A stretch of 64,000 bases of DNA, taken from assembly GCF_015832195.1 (NCBI RefSeq), contig NC_052021.1:2046001-2110000 (forward strand), written 5' to 3'. A model generated the notes under the pieces. The model saw nothing but the letters and a program-made list of their open reading frames with translations, was not told the DNA's origin and searched no databases. The position numbers and the translations under genes were made by a program. The DNA is from Motacilla alba alba. Lineage: Eukaryota; Chordata; Aves; Passeriformes; Motacillidae. Below, in pieces: positions 11,256-23,128 of the stretch (its first letter is position 1; each line of letters begins with the position of its first letter).

Positions 11256-14200
11256 TTGGTTGCTTTGAAGATGTTCCCTCCTCAGTTTCGTGTCACTCTC
11301 ATTTCACAGGAATCCTTTAATCTCTGTTTGGTTTGCTCAGGGGAGGCAGAAGGGGAAGAGAAAGGGGCATAGTCAAGAGCAGCGGTTTTGGGCTGGTGGT
11401 TTGCTGGAGCCTGGGGGCTCTTTGGCAGAAGGTGGTGGAGTGGAATGAGCCTGCCACCATAAGGTTTCCATTTACCATCCAGGGGTCTGCACCACTACTG
11501 GAAAACCTTGGGGGGGCCTTCAAGCATGAAAACCCACTGGGTGAGCTGACCCTGGGAGTCCTTCCCAGCCCGGATTTCTCTGCTTTCTGTGGTGCTAAGT
11601 GCTTCAGCATGGCAGGGACAAATGTGATTGTTTGCTGCTTGGGAAGAGCTTACTGACCCGTGGATGCCTGCCCAAAAGGAGCATTGTGCTGCCCAGCGTT
11701 GGCCATCCCACCATCTCTCCCCTGGCAGTGCCAGAGGTGCTCTGTTTGTCCTGGGTGCAGCCAGCACTGTGTGGGCCATCTGCTCGTGACCCTTTCCTTC
11801 CCTTTGTTTTGCAAGGGGGTCTCCCAAATGTTTGTCGGAATATTTCTGCTTGTCTATTGTTGAGCACTTTAATTTGCCTAACGGGCTGGCTGTGGTTATG
11901 CCAAAGGCCCCACTTACCCTTATTAGATTCTTTTGGCTCTGGAGGCTGACTGGCTCCTGTTGTCCTTATTTTGAAACAAGCAGAGATGTTTGGAGATGCC
12001 CTTGGGATCTGTGATTAATCTCCACTATCAGACCCCCTCTTTTATTTCTGAGACTAATGCTTAATCACGTTAATTTTTCTGTGAGGCTTCACCTTGGTGT
12101 CTACCTTGATCATAGCAGCATCCTTTGGACTTTTTTTGGTGCTGTGCTTGCGGCCTTCTGCTTGGCTTGGGCTGGTGGTGGTGATGCTGGGATGCTCAGA
12201 GTGCCTGAGCAGTGACTTTTATCCTCAACAGCTGCTGATATTAGCTGCCGACTCTCAGTGATGTCATGGGTTTGATTTTGGGGGCGAGCTTGAATGACTG
12301 GCATAACCTGGTGCCTCAGCTTAGCGTCGGTCAGATTTTTTGGCAGTGAAATCCTGATGGTCCTTTCACTGTCCAACATTTCTGCAGTCCTTTGAAGAAC
12401 CTCTTGCCGCTCTGCAAGGGCGTAGCCTAGAAGGGAATGTTTTAGGGATGGAGGAGCCTGGCCTTTTGCAAGGCCTTTCTGCTCTCTGGAGTGAGTTATC
12501 CACACAGATTGTCTGCCACTGCTGACAAAACCTAAAGCAAAATTGCTGGAGGTTGTGCTTTGGGTAGTCAGGGTTTAAATTTTTTCTTATTATTTTCAAG
12601 ATTTTTTGATCTTTAATTCCACCTACAGCTAATAATAATGAATTATGGCAAGGCGCATGGCATTTTTTGCCTTTTCATTTGAAGTTTTCTGAGTTAGTGT
12701 TCCCTCTGCCTCCGCTTGTATCATTTGTCCCCTGATGGAGGGAGGGAAGTTGGCTCTAGAAGAATATGAGCACCCTGGATCTGTTGTGAGAAAACTGCAG
12801 CATGGTCTGTGTTTAAAATAGGCCAAACCCATTGTTTGTGCTCCATGCACCCAGCTGGGGTATGCCTGCTCCGAAATGGAGTCGGTCTGAGCTGAATGCC
12901 CATGGAGCCATGAATTAGGGGTTCCATGCCACCCTGGGTAGGGTCATGCTCAGGCTGCTGGCATTTCAATCAGCATTTCATAACTAATTGCCTGGCCACA
13001 GCTATCTTGTTATCAATTAACATAGCCCTGAATGTCAGGAAGTAACTGTATCTCTCTAACTCCCTAAGGCTGGCTTCTGGGTTTGTGAAATGGCTGGATT
13101 TCCTCACAGGGATGGATTACATGTTTACATCTTTGCTGCTGCCAGTGTGTAGTGAGGATCATCCAAGTAACCAACAATAATGTCTTCGTGTTCCCTCTTT
13201 CTCCTCCTTGTCTTATGTATGCCATACAGGAGGGAAAAAAACCCCTTGTGTGTGAGCACACATTGCAGGCACTGTACTGCCTGAATCCAAGGAATTAGAG
13301 GGAAAAAATAAGCAACAGCATTTGGGAACCTTTTGAGAATGGACACTTTTCCAGACTTCAGGAAATACCCGTAAGTGGATGGGATCATTTCAATGATCCT
13401 CTCGGTCCGGAGAGCGCTGCTGTCTCAAGCTGGAGAATATCTCTGTCATCAGCAGAAGGCCTCTCAGCAAACCTGCTCCTCTGTGTCCAGCTTTTAACAT
13501 CTGATAGTCTGGAACATGAGACTTTCCAGATTAGGATAAATTTGACCGGCTTGCAAAACTAAGCCTCTCCTTTTCTGAGGCCAGCGAGGCTGCAGCATGG
13601 AGGGTGGCATTTTATCTCTGTTAGTGGCTGAGAGGAAAGGAGTCATTGCAGCTCTGTTGTGGTCAGTCCCTGGTTGCATGGGCCATGAGGGAGGTCCAGT
13701 GAGCAGAGGCTCTGTGGCCTGGCCTAGCAGTTCCCCGCAGGTGTGGTGTTTCTGTGCGCAGTAAGGTGGACCTGCCCTAGCTGGCTGCTCATTTGCTCAC
13801 TTGGGCTACGGAAAGGCAGAGCTTCTTTAAGGAAGTTTTCTGTCTGCATAAAAACCAGAGCAGCTGAGAAGGGACAGTGCAGATGGTGCTAATTTCCAGA
13901 GGCCATATGTTTGGAGGGACCTTGGGTACCCCTACAAGAATTCTTTGTTTTCTCAATGTTCCGTTTCAAAGGTACTCTGGAGGTCTCCTCTTTGCAGGAG
14001 ACCACTGCTTCCTCCCACTCGTCCACTCCTGACACGTTTTCCCCGTCCCCTCCTCCATCCCCTGCTGCTCCACAAGCCTCGCAGCTGGATAAACAGGGCT
14101 TGCAGTCACTTACAGCCCTCCAGTGCCTTCCAGCGAGGCGCCGGCACGGAGAGAAGCTTCCTGAGCAGCCCGCCGTGGGCGGACGGTCGTGCTGCAGCCC

Positions 14201-15103
14201 GCGTGCCAGCGCCGGCATCGCTGCGCTCCCAGCAAGATCAGGTTCAAAACACACAGGATCTGGAGGTGCTAATTACAAGTGTGGGTTCTCTGTCCATGCA
14301 AGGCTGAGGAATTTGGTGATCTGGAAGCTCTGGGTCTGTCTGCTGGCTGGCTTTGCTGTGGAATAGGCTTGGAAACATTCACAGTGGCTTTTATCGCTTC
14401 TCTGTTGACTCGTCCTTTCTCTGTTGACTGTTTATATGGAAAGGGGCACCACCTCTGTCTCACCCCAAAAGAGCCTGCTGCAAGGAGGGGAGGAACCCTC
14501 AGTTGGTGTGATTTGTACTTGTGCTGTCCTGGTTGTTTCTGGAGCTCTTTGGAGCTCGCCACCAAGAGCTGGCCCATGTTGGGGTAAGCAGGCCTGGTTC
14601 CACATGGTTGCCCCAAACTGGCTGGGCCTGCAGGAGACATGTGACACGGGGACTACATGCAGTGGTGGTGTTGTGACTTTGTTGCAGTTCAGGTGGCTTT
14701 TGTGAAAGGTCCCATGCAGCCTGGTCAGCTTGTGGGTTTGTTCCCTTGGCTTGCTGGGTTGTCAGCATCCCTGCCTGGGCCGGAGCAGCTCTGCCAGAGC
14801 AGCTCTGTCAGAGCTTTGGCCGGGGCCGAGCTCACTGCGCTGCTGGTGGTTGGAGCTGTTGAGAGTAGAGGCTCAAGTATCTCCGTCCTCTTTTATCCAC
14901 TCTTTCCTGTAATGTGCATTAATTTACTACTTGTATTAAAGACAGAGCCACTTGAGAACCTCTGCTCCACCTCGTCATTTATCACTGTGACAGAATATGA
15001 CCAAAGCATTTTGCTGAAGCTTTATTCTGCTTCGTAAAATCCCCTGTGCTTTGCAACGGCTAATCCAGCAGCACCTCCTCCCTTCCTGCTGTCTTTGGGA
15101 CAT

Positions 15104-15134
15104 CTCTCCTCCTCCTCCTCCTTCTCCTCCTCCA
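15104..15134. repeat. CTC/TCC triplet microsatellite
   Basis: Imperfect (CTC)n run inside the 5' intron. Simple repeat, no further content seen. Confidence 0.85.
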
Positions 15135-17124
15135 GCCCATGCAAGATGATGTTGCTTTTGGAAATGACTCTGTCTGAGGGCTTCGCTTTCTCCTGGGTCA
15201 CACGCATGATCCCGGCAATTGAAGCCCAGTCCCTGGATGGTGTCTCCCGACCGACTTATTGCAGCCAAGACTGTGTCCCTGCAGCTCACTGATGAGTGTT
15301 TACACAAGACTGTGCAGTCCCCTTCACATAACCATTAATTTTATAGGGGGCACATAGCAGAGATGGGCCTCCACTATTCCTCCTGCCTTTGATCTGTGTG
15401 GGGTGTGTGGCCCGGAGCTGCCGGCATTGCTGATTTACTCCGCTCTGTGGACGGAGCTTCTGGAGCAAACGAGCTTATGTTTGCTCTCAGTGGTATGGCA
15501 ATACCATTACAGGCTATGCTGCTGGCTGGTTGTGTTTGGGCTGGAAGGGCAGGGATGGCTCAGAGTTTGCATATCCTTAAGTTTTTCTTTTAATATCAGC
15601 TCAGCAGCTCGGTTCATGCAGTCCATGAGTGCCTCAAGTCCACACAGACAGGTAGGTGGGTTATTAAGGGTCTGAAGCGTTGCTAATGGAAATAAAGTCC
15701 GTGTATTGGCAAGCTGTAAGCATTGACCTTGTGTCAGGGCACTCAGTCTGAAACAAAATCTCTCCAAAACAGTTCTCTCACAGAACTTTATTGTGATCCA
15801 AGCCAGACTCAGAAAACTCTCTCTTTTTTTTTTTTCCTTTCTTTTCTCCCAGTCTGGCATAAATTAGGATTCCAGAATTAGTGTGACCTTGCCCTCCTAA
15901 ATGAGCTGTCTGATCAGGAGCCCTTTTGTTGTTTAGACTTGGTGTACCAAGTAGGACAGTGACCTCAGCATCAAGCAGCGGCGGTGGGCGATTGCCAGGC
16001 CAACCAAATCTGGATTGCCCCTGAGCTCCTGTCCTAAATTTGATTGGAGTTGTTTGAGTTGTTGAGTGTTGACTTTAGCTCTGTTGGCCATCATGAAGGT
16101 GGTTGTTATTTTTTGTATTTCAACCAAAAGCTACTTTCTAGAGGTAACCGCTTCTGATCAACCACAGCGAAAGCTGTGTCTAACAGTGGCATTTGACAGG
16201 GCAGTTTCAGGTCTCCAAACCTGGTGTGAGAGAGTCATGCTAAGTGAGGGATTTCCAATGCGGAAAGCGTTTGTTCATCCCAAGTCTCCAGTTTCTTTTG
16301 TGGCCTTTCAGCCAGGGGCATTTTCAGGATGACGACGTGTTCCGCAGGTGCTCACCGTGACATCCGCCTCCCGTGCAAGGAGGAGGTTGCTGCCTGTTAT
16401 CTGTCAGCTCGCCTGTTTTACTGCTTAGCCTTGCTTCTTGGCACTCTGTGTGAAGGGAAAAAAAAAGAGAAAACAGAATGTCTATAAAGTATGGAAAATG
16501 TAGAAACCCCTGACAGTTGTATGGTGTGTCTTGCTTCTCCCACAGAGAGGAAACCACAAAATAGTGAGTCCAGGGGTTTCTTTCCACACACACAATATCT
16601 GTCAGGATTTTGAGGAATTTTCTGGGAACTGATGAAAGAAATGTGCTGTTTAAGCCCTGATATATATTGTACAACCATTCTGTATGAGGGAGATGCAGTG
16701 CTCCACACTGGCAGGTTCCAAAAAAGATTTCCAAAATAAAAGAAACCCAAAGAATTTGAGGGAATTTCTTCTGAGAGGGCAGGTTGGCTTTGATGGGATC
16801 AGAGGCAGAAGAAAAGGGGAAAATTTGTGTGTATTAAAGAGAAAAGGTAGTTTCCTCATTAACCATTCCACACCTTCACAAGATTACCGATTCTGGTGGG
16901 AAATGGGTAGGAATTTTAGCAGCAAAGGGGCTCTTCCCTCCTCAATTTCAATTTTATCAGCCCCCAGGGGTGGGCAGGATGTGAGGAGGAGGCATATAAA
17001 TAACAAGTTCCCCACTCTCATGTGTGCTGGAGGACCAAAACTGAGTTTGACAGTGTCAAGAGCCTGACTTGCATGGCCTTCCCAACACAGGGCTGTCAGA
17101 GGCTGCCCTGCACTCATGGTGGTT

Positions 17125-17140
17125 ATTAGCAGCTGCTAAT
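17125..17140. promoter_or_regulatory. 16-bp perfect palindrome: E-box between two ATTA/TAAT cores
   Basis: ATTAGCAGCTGCTAAT is its own reverse complement. The centre is the E-box CAGCTG (17130-17135), and each arm ends in a homeodomain core. It lies about 170 nt upstream of the microexon. The 13-mer CAGCTGCTAATTG spanning its right half also occurs at 9626-9638. Confidence 0.35.
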
Positions 17141-17311
17141 TGTGGGGGTACCTTAATTAACAAGCAGGGAGCTGGTGAAAGTGCATCAGCAAATGGGAGC
17201 AGCCTGAGGATAAAGCCCAAAAGATGGTGCAATGTTTTTTTTCTAGCTCTTCTTGTTAGGATTTATTGCATTAAAAACTTAATTATTGTTTATTTTTCTT
17301 CTCTCTTCCAG

Positions 17312-17319
17312 GTCCACCT
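17312..17319 (+). CDS. COL13A1: COL13A1 8-nt microexon (Gly-Pro-Pro completion)
   Basis: GTCCACCT lies between an excellent acceptor (about 20 nt of T/C ending in CCAG) and a perfect donor GTAAGT. It has to start in phase 1: a G from the upstream exon completes GGT, giving Gly-Pro-Pro and then a phase-0 exit into the following Gly-X-Y exons. This is where the mammalian chain begins its COL1 domain with a GPPGPP run after the N-terminal exon. I recall very small exons being described in the mammalian gene, but I cannot check that here. The alternative is a chance splice-site pair; the exact phase fit argues against it. Confidence 0.72.
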
Positions 17320-20300
17320 GTAAGTACCAAACCTCTACGGTTTTAGAAGCTGTTGACATGGAGTCTGTGGGGCGTGAGCTTGCAGCCTCCTGTCTGTGGT
17401 GTCTGGTGTGGTGGCCACCTTTGCAGTCCTGGCAGCCTGGGCTATCCCAAACAGCAAGTACTGCGGGAGCTCAGGACTGGATTGGGGTGGGATTGCTCCT
17501 GGCTGCAGCTCGGCAGGGACAGGGCCATGGCAGGTTCACGTGGAGCAGGGATCTGTGTGTTAGCAGCTGGCCCCGCAGCCTCTGGGGGAACCGGCTGTGA
17601 GCGCTTCACATGCATGGGATGCCACGTGCTGAACGAGATGTGTTTGCAGAAAAGGGAAAGACAGATCACAAACACATGGCAGGAGCTGAGCTGCGGGGAC
17701 TTGTTCCCTGCTACTCACTCGGGCTGGCTGAACTGCTGGGCCTTCAAGTATAGCTGTGCAACTATCAATTTCAGAGGAAAAATTGTGTTGACAGCTTCCT
17801 TTTCAAATGTTAGCTAATGTAAAACCTCAGCTCAGACAATTTAGGCTTCAGGAAAATAGCTAGGTTATTGCAGAAATTTTCTTGCAGCTATTACCAGACC
17901 CACAGTGAACCAGAAGCAGCAACGCAAGGACTGAAGCCATGTATGGATAGCTCTCAGGATTATAAAGAAACGCTGCATTGTCTCTAGCAGGGTGCTTGCA
18001 GAGGAAATGGTTTATATTCGTGTACAATAGAGGGACTATTCAGGGTTTCTGTGAAGGAACATGAGAAGTTAAACATACGGTAGTCATCTTTTGTCTGTTC
18101 ACGCAAAAATGTCTTAAACAGTTTGCAGATGACGTTCTGAGTAGTAGTTGCTGCACAACCTATTTTCTTTCCCCTTTCATCAGGCTGAAATGCTATAGAC
18201 TGAACTCCCACAGATATACGAGCGCAGACCTCTTTAATGACAGCAATCTTCCAAAAAGTTGCACCTTCTAGGCCAAAAGGTCTGAAAGCATTTCGCAGCT
18301 GGAAGCCCTGATCCACACAAAACTTCAGCGATAGCTTATCCCAGGGGCTTTCAGGACTGGCTCTTTCAGCACTGGCTGTGGCTTTTTGGGAGGAGAGCAC
18401 ACCTCTGCAGGCAGCTCCAACTGGAGTCCCTCCACGGCAGTCCCTGCCACTTCAGCAGTCTGTTGGCACTAAAGGGATAAGATGGGCACAAAATTGGCAG
18501 TGGTGTTGGCATTTCTATTATTGCTGTGAGAAATTAGAGAGAAATCACTAGATCAACACAGATGTCTTCTAGAGAGCTGTCGCTGCTTTTGTGGGGTGAG
18601 GAAGACGCACGCTCCAGGCTTCCTCTGCAGCAATAAGGGTAAGAAACTCAATATTGTAATGAGAGATTGAAGCCTGGCAGAAGCACATGGGACCACCAGA
18701 GAAGTGCTGACATTATATGCTACTGTATCCTGGCTTATTGCGACCCCTGAACCTGTCTCTGCAAGCAGACTTCTAGGACAGGCTGTGAGGAATGCTACAG
18801 CCAATGGAAATAACAAGAGGAAGTTGGGCAGACTGAGTGTTCTTAGCCAAAGTGGAATTTGTCTTGGACTAGTAGGACCCTCATCTCATTCAGGAGCTCT
18901 TGGGCTTCTGATCAGCTGGCGAGCGAGATCGGCTCAGTCACTGTGAGCAAAGGTTCACCTCTGAGAAGCTGAGTGAGTTCTACCTGTCACTGTAGGAAGT
19001 ATTCTCCCACCCCTGTGTATTTCTCGTGATTGAAATGGAAATGGTTTTATGAGCAACAATCTGAGCTCCTTCCTGGCTGATTGTCATGCACGTTGTTCTG
19101 GATAGTGACCCCAAAGCAATGATCACCCCACATCTCTCTCCCGTTTTTGTTTCCCGGCTTGCAAGAGACAACACACTGTGTGACAGGGCTTAGCTCCCAG
19201 TGCATGTGTTGGCTTGAGTGTGGAGATGGGCAGAAATACTCGTTAGAAATGCACTGAGCCCTGCTTGCAGTCCAGGACAACAAGGACAAGAGCCAGGGAA
19301 ATGGATGAGCACCACCAGAGCAGCAAAAGGGAACTTCATGTTCTTCTCTTGCCCAATGAACACTTCCACCCTTATTCCTGAAGTCAGTGAAGGCTTTGGT
19401 GAAGACAAGAGCAACCCGCAGTCACGTAAGATATTTGATGAGATTGGGACTAAAAGGGGTGAAGGAAGGAAGTGATGAAATCGTGCCATAGTCCTTTTGC
19501 TGTCTGGACCACATCCGAAGCAAATGATCCTCTCACGGACATTTTCTCTCCCATTTCTGATCATGCAACATTTCTGTGGCAACTGCAGCAATTCCATACA
19601 TGAAAAAATAATATTTAGCAGATGGAAACTAAGGAAGAAAGTCAAAGCCCTGTAATTAGCTTGTTCTCCGTGGACTTGCAGATACCTTCAGAGCTCGTGC
19701 GGAGAGCTGTGGGTAGAGTTGTGCCAAAAGGAGAGAGAACTTCACAAGCAGGAGATTAGGAAACCGAAGCAATCAGAGCTGATGGTCAAGGAGCTGTGGA
19801 GAGTTTTTTTAACCATTCTGTTTCCTAAACCCTTCCATGTGATTCCATGTCTTTATCAAGCCCTCCTTTCGGAGTTTGAGGCTAGCTTTTGCTGTTACAG
19901 TGTATTTTGTTCCGGGGCCTCACAGAAAGGCCACAGCTCCTGGTAAATACTTCATTATTTCTGTTTCATCCCTTCATTCTTTCTGTCTGACAGTACTCTG
20001 ATCAGGAGGCCTCTGGCATTCATAAGGTGGTAGAAAGTAGAATTGCCTAAAAAATGGGACATGGAATAGAATATTGCAAACAGGACATGGCCCATACAGA
20101 GCAAGGACTGCAGGAGCTTTGTAGGTCCAAACTTAAAAGGGTAGCTTGATCCTCATGAACCCTCCTATGTGTGGGAAACACTACTTTTGAGGGCCTGGTT
20201 GAAGAGGCAAAGTGTTCAGTGTTCTCACTGATGGGATTTGCTAGTTGCAGCAGGATTTAGAAGGCCTAAGTCACCTTGGGACAAATGCAGAAATACATAA

Positions 20301-22453
20301 TTACAGTATCTGCATCTGAGCTAGTCATGACTGAGGAAGGGGCGTGGGTTCTGCAATTACAGCAGCGTGATTTCCTGGTGATGGTTCCCTGCTCCCCAGG
20401 CTGTGGCTCACCTGAAGACTGCACGAGCCGTAACAGGCAGTTTCCCAGTGAAGGAAATGCAGACTATGCTGCTGGCTCTCCCCTGGCTCAGGACAGGGGC
20501 TGCTGCTTGCCTTTCATGCTCTTTTAACTCTGATGTGGGAGCTTCAGGGCAGCTTTTCATGACTTCGTAACCAACCTACACAGTATCATCCACCCACAAG
20601 TGCTCTTGCCTGGCTGCCTGTCACAGACAACCTTTCCTTATAAACATCTGGTATGTATTTGCTGTCCTACCGGGAGCTCCCCCTTTGCTGTAACTCTGCA
20701 CAGTCACATTCCAGACGCGGTGCCGTCATGTACCACTCCAGGTACTCACGGGGGACCTGACGCAGATCAGCCCCGACCTTGGGCCCTTCCACAGCAGAGA
20801 CAGAAGAAGCAAATTCAGCTTTTACCTCAAAAACCACGAGGAGAATCAGCCTGGGCTCAGCTCTGGAGGAAAGCAGCATTTAAGGGACTAAAAGCAGAGG
20901 AAAGCTCAGTATTATGTTTTCCAGCAGCCGCAGAGTAATGCCAGGGCCCGATGCCGACACCAGGAGCTCTGCTCACTGCTGGCATGCAGAGATAGACAAA
21001 TATTAGCGGGACTGAGAACCCACCTAAAACCCTAGAAGAAAGCAGTTTCCCATAATATATCCTCAACAAAACTTAAAATCAAGCAGCTGTTCAGGGTTTC
21101 TTCCATCTGAAGGGGGTGCTTTTGCAAAGTGTACATAGCTGTTCAATTTATCACAACATATGCTGCACTGGAAAAGAATGCCCCCCATACCAAACAGCCC
21201 TCCCAGGTCTGCAGAGGGAAGTGGCTGAGCTTCCACCAGGGAATGGTTTGATCCCAAACAATATTGTCTGAGTTTGGGATACACAGCCTTTGTGTACACC
21301 CAGAAGAACAAACAGAGCTAAGTGCCTTCCCCTTCCGGAGATTTCAGATTATGTTCACACGCGCTGGGACTGAACGTGTGGGGAGGCATAAAGAGGTGGC
21401 ACCAATGGGACTGGTGTCTCCAGCTGCAGAGACCAGAAAACCAGGTTTATGTCTACAGACACAGTCAGCCAGGGGCAGGAGCATTCTGGTTTACATAAGG
21501 AAACCCCAAACATCACTGGAAACAGAACTGAGGGATTATTATCACGTCATTTTTGCAAAATATAGAGCAAAAGCTACATGACTGCTGAAGCCATAATCAT
21601 CAAGATCCTTTAGCAATGAGCTGCTGTCTTACAGCCTTCAGTTTTGGTGACCAGGAATGCACAGGGGGTAATTGTTTTTTTTTTGGTAATTGCATAGTAC
21701 AATTTAGCTGTTAGAGGCAGCCAACTGCCTTGTAGGTAAGTGGGTGAAGAAAATCGTCACTGGTGCTCTGTTCATGTGTTTACAAGGCTCTGTCCATTGT
21801 CACCTGACCCAAAGTCGTTCCCAAAACCACTGTTAGGATCACTCACATGCTGACAATGCACTGGGAAGTATCTCAGAGGGGTAGAGGACACTGAAAACAG
21901 CTGCTCATATGTCTTCTTCCAGACATGCTTTTTCCTGTGTCAGTTTGTGTTCTCACATTTTTCTCTTGCTTCTGGACAGGACAGTATTTTTAAGTCTGAA
22001 AGAATTGTGTTTTAAAGTGGTAATTCTATAAATAAATAGCTAACACCCAGATGACTTTGGTCAAGAAGGAGAAAAATGTGACAGTTGGCCACTGCAGGAA
22101 GCCAGTTCCCAGGACCTGGATTTTATGAAGTGTTGGAAGTAGGGATAGTACTCTGTTTGACTGGAGAGTCCTGTCCTCCTTTTGCTGCCTAAATTGCTGT
22201 ATGTAATTTCTGTTGTGAGATGTGTGGGCTTGTCATATGTGCAGATGAACTGGTGGCTCACACATTCCAAAGAGAGGTTCGGGCACACGCAAACACATTT
22301 TTACTCTTTAACTTTCTCTCTCTCCTTCTCACAATCCCTGGACACTTGCACCACAGTGTGAGGCTGCTGCTGTGGCTTAGTTCAGTTGTGCTGTTTTATA
22401 CCCTTGCTTTTGACCAGTTACCAATTCCCTCTGATTTTTGCCTTAATTGCCAG
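17320..22453 (+). other. COL13A1: Intron between microexon and first COL1 exon (5134 nt)
   Basis: A 27-nt exon for G-P-T-G-R-P-G-L-P is expected here from the mammalian chain but I could not find it. The intron holds a T-run near 21673 and otherwise unremarkable unique sequence. A 138-residue antisense open frame at 17984-18400 is not recognised as any family. Confidence 0.6.
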
Positions 22454-22489
22454 GGGGACAAAGGTGCCATGGGAATCCCTGGGCGGCCG
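22454..22489 (+). CDS. COL13A1: COL13A1 COL1 exon, 36 nt (GDKGAMGIPGRP)
   Basis: Encodes four Gly-X-Y triplets, GDKGAMGIPGRP, phase 0 at both ends, with acceptor TTGCCAG and donor GTAAGT. The mammalian counterpart is GDKGAIGMPGRV as I remember it. It is the first full-size collagenous exon in the window. A 612-nt intron follows with nothing recognisable. Confidence 0.93.
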
Positions 22490-23101
22490 GTAAGTCAAAC
22501 CCTCTTTTGTGTGCCTTACCGTTCCCATTCTCTTCCAACCCTCAGGATTTGGGGGTGGGGGAGGGTGGCTTTCAAGATAATCCTTGTCAGTTTGAGCAAA
22601 ACTACTGTCCCTGAGCCCCACACCTGAGGGGCTCCCCTGGTCTCAGCAGGGTGACCAGCCCTGCAAGCCACATACCTGCTGGGGAAGTGTTTCCATTTCA
22701 CCTGTTGTAGTATCCAGGCCCTCCTCTGGTTCAGCATCCCCCCGTTTGGGTGTCTCCCGCTGCCACCTCGTGCGCCAGCTGGGCTTGCTAACCCTGGGTT
22801 TCCTAACACGCACCCCTGCTTGCCACTGGCAGCTGCCCCTTCCAAATAACTCTGCCCTGAGCAAAGGGGGCCATCCCCTGCCTGGCTGAGTGCTGTATTT
22901 TGGAGCTGCTCCTTGCTCAGGCATCCCATGGTGGGGATGGGGAAGAGGAGCGGGGCAGGAGCTGAGGCCACCCTGCTGATCCCAGCCCCATAGCCGGGGT
23001 GTTGGGGGGAGATGCTGACGCCTGTGTTTGTCTCTCTCTCCTTTCTCTGTCTCTTCCCTGCGCCCTCTTGCATGTGGCTGTGACGGCTGCCACTGACCCA
23101 G

Positions 23102-23128
23102 GGACTAAAAGGGCAATCCGGAGAGAAG
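23102..23128 (+). CDS. COL13A1: COL13A1 COL1 exon, 27 nt (GLKGQSGEK)
   Basis: GLKGQSGEK is three perfect Gly-X-Y triplets with donor GTGAGT and acceptor CCCAG, in frame with both neighbours. The human chain I remember runs from the previous exon straight into GSPGDAG, so this exon may be alternatively spliced or lost in some lineages. A 1733-nt intron follows; I see no exon or repeat in it. Confidence 0.88.

Larger units (their letters stand above)
1..17311 (+). other. COL13A1: Presumed large 5' intron (intron 1) without recognisable exons
   Basis: No Gly-X-Y exon and no transmembrane-domain exon could be read here on either strand. The stretch holds a CR1 3' end near 2.5 kb, an older CR1-like fragment near 10.9 kb, a CpG-dense patch near 5.0-5.3 kb, an AT-rich block with a POU octamer near 9.6-9.75 kb, an A-rich run near 1.27 kb and a CTC-triplet tract near 15.1 kb. 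It is called intron because the microexon at its 3' end begins in phase 1 and needs an upstream exon. It could instead include an upstream intergenic part if the gene uses an internal promoter. Confidence 0.6.

Noticed and set aside
12110..12505. Antisense 131-codon frame
   Set aside because: No recognisable family, no promoter or splice context, and sited in the middle of the presumed intron.
21711..21740. GTAGGTAAGT donor-like string
   Set aside because: The 15 nt between the preceding AG and this donor contain an in-frame TAG and do not encode Gly-X-Y.
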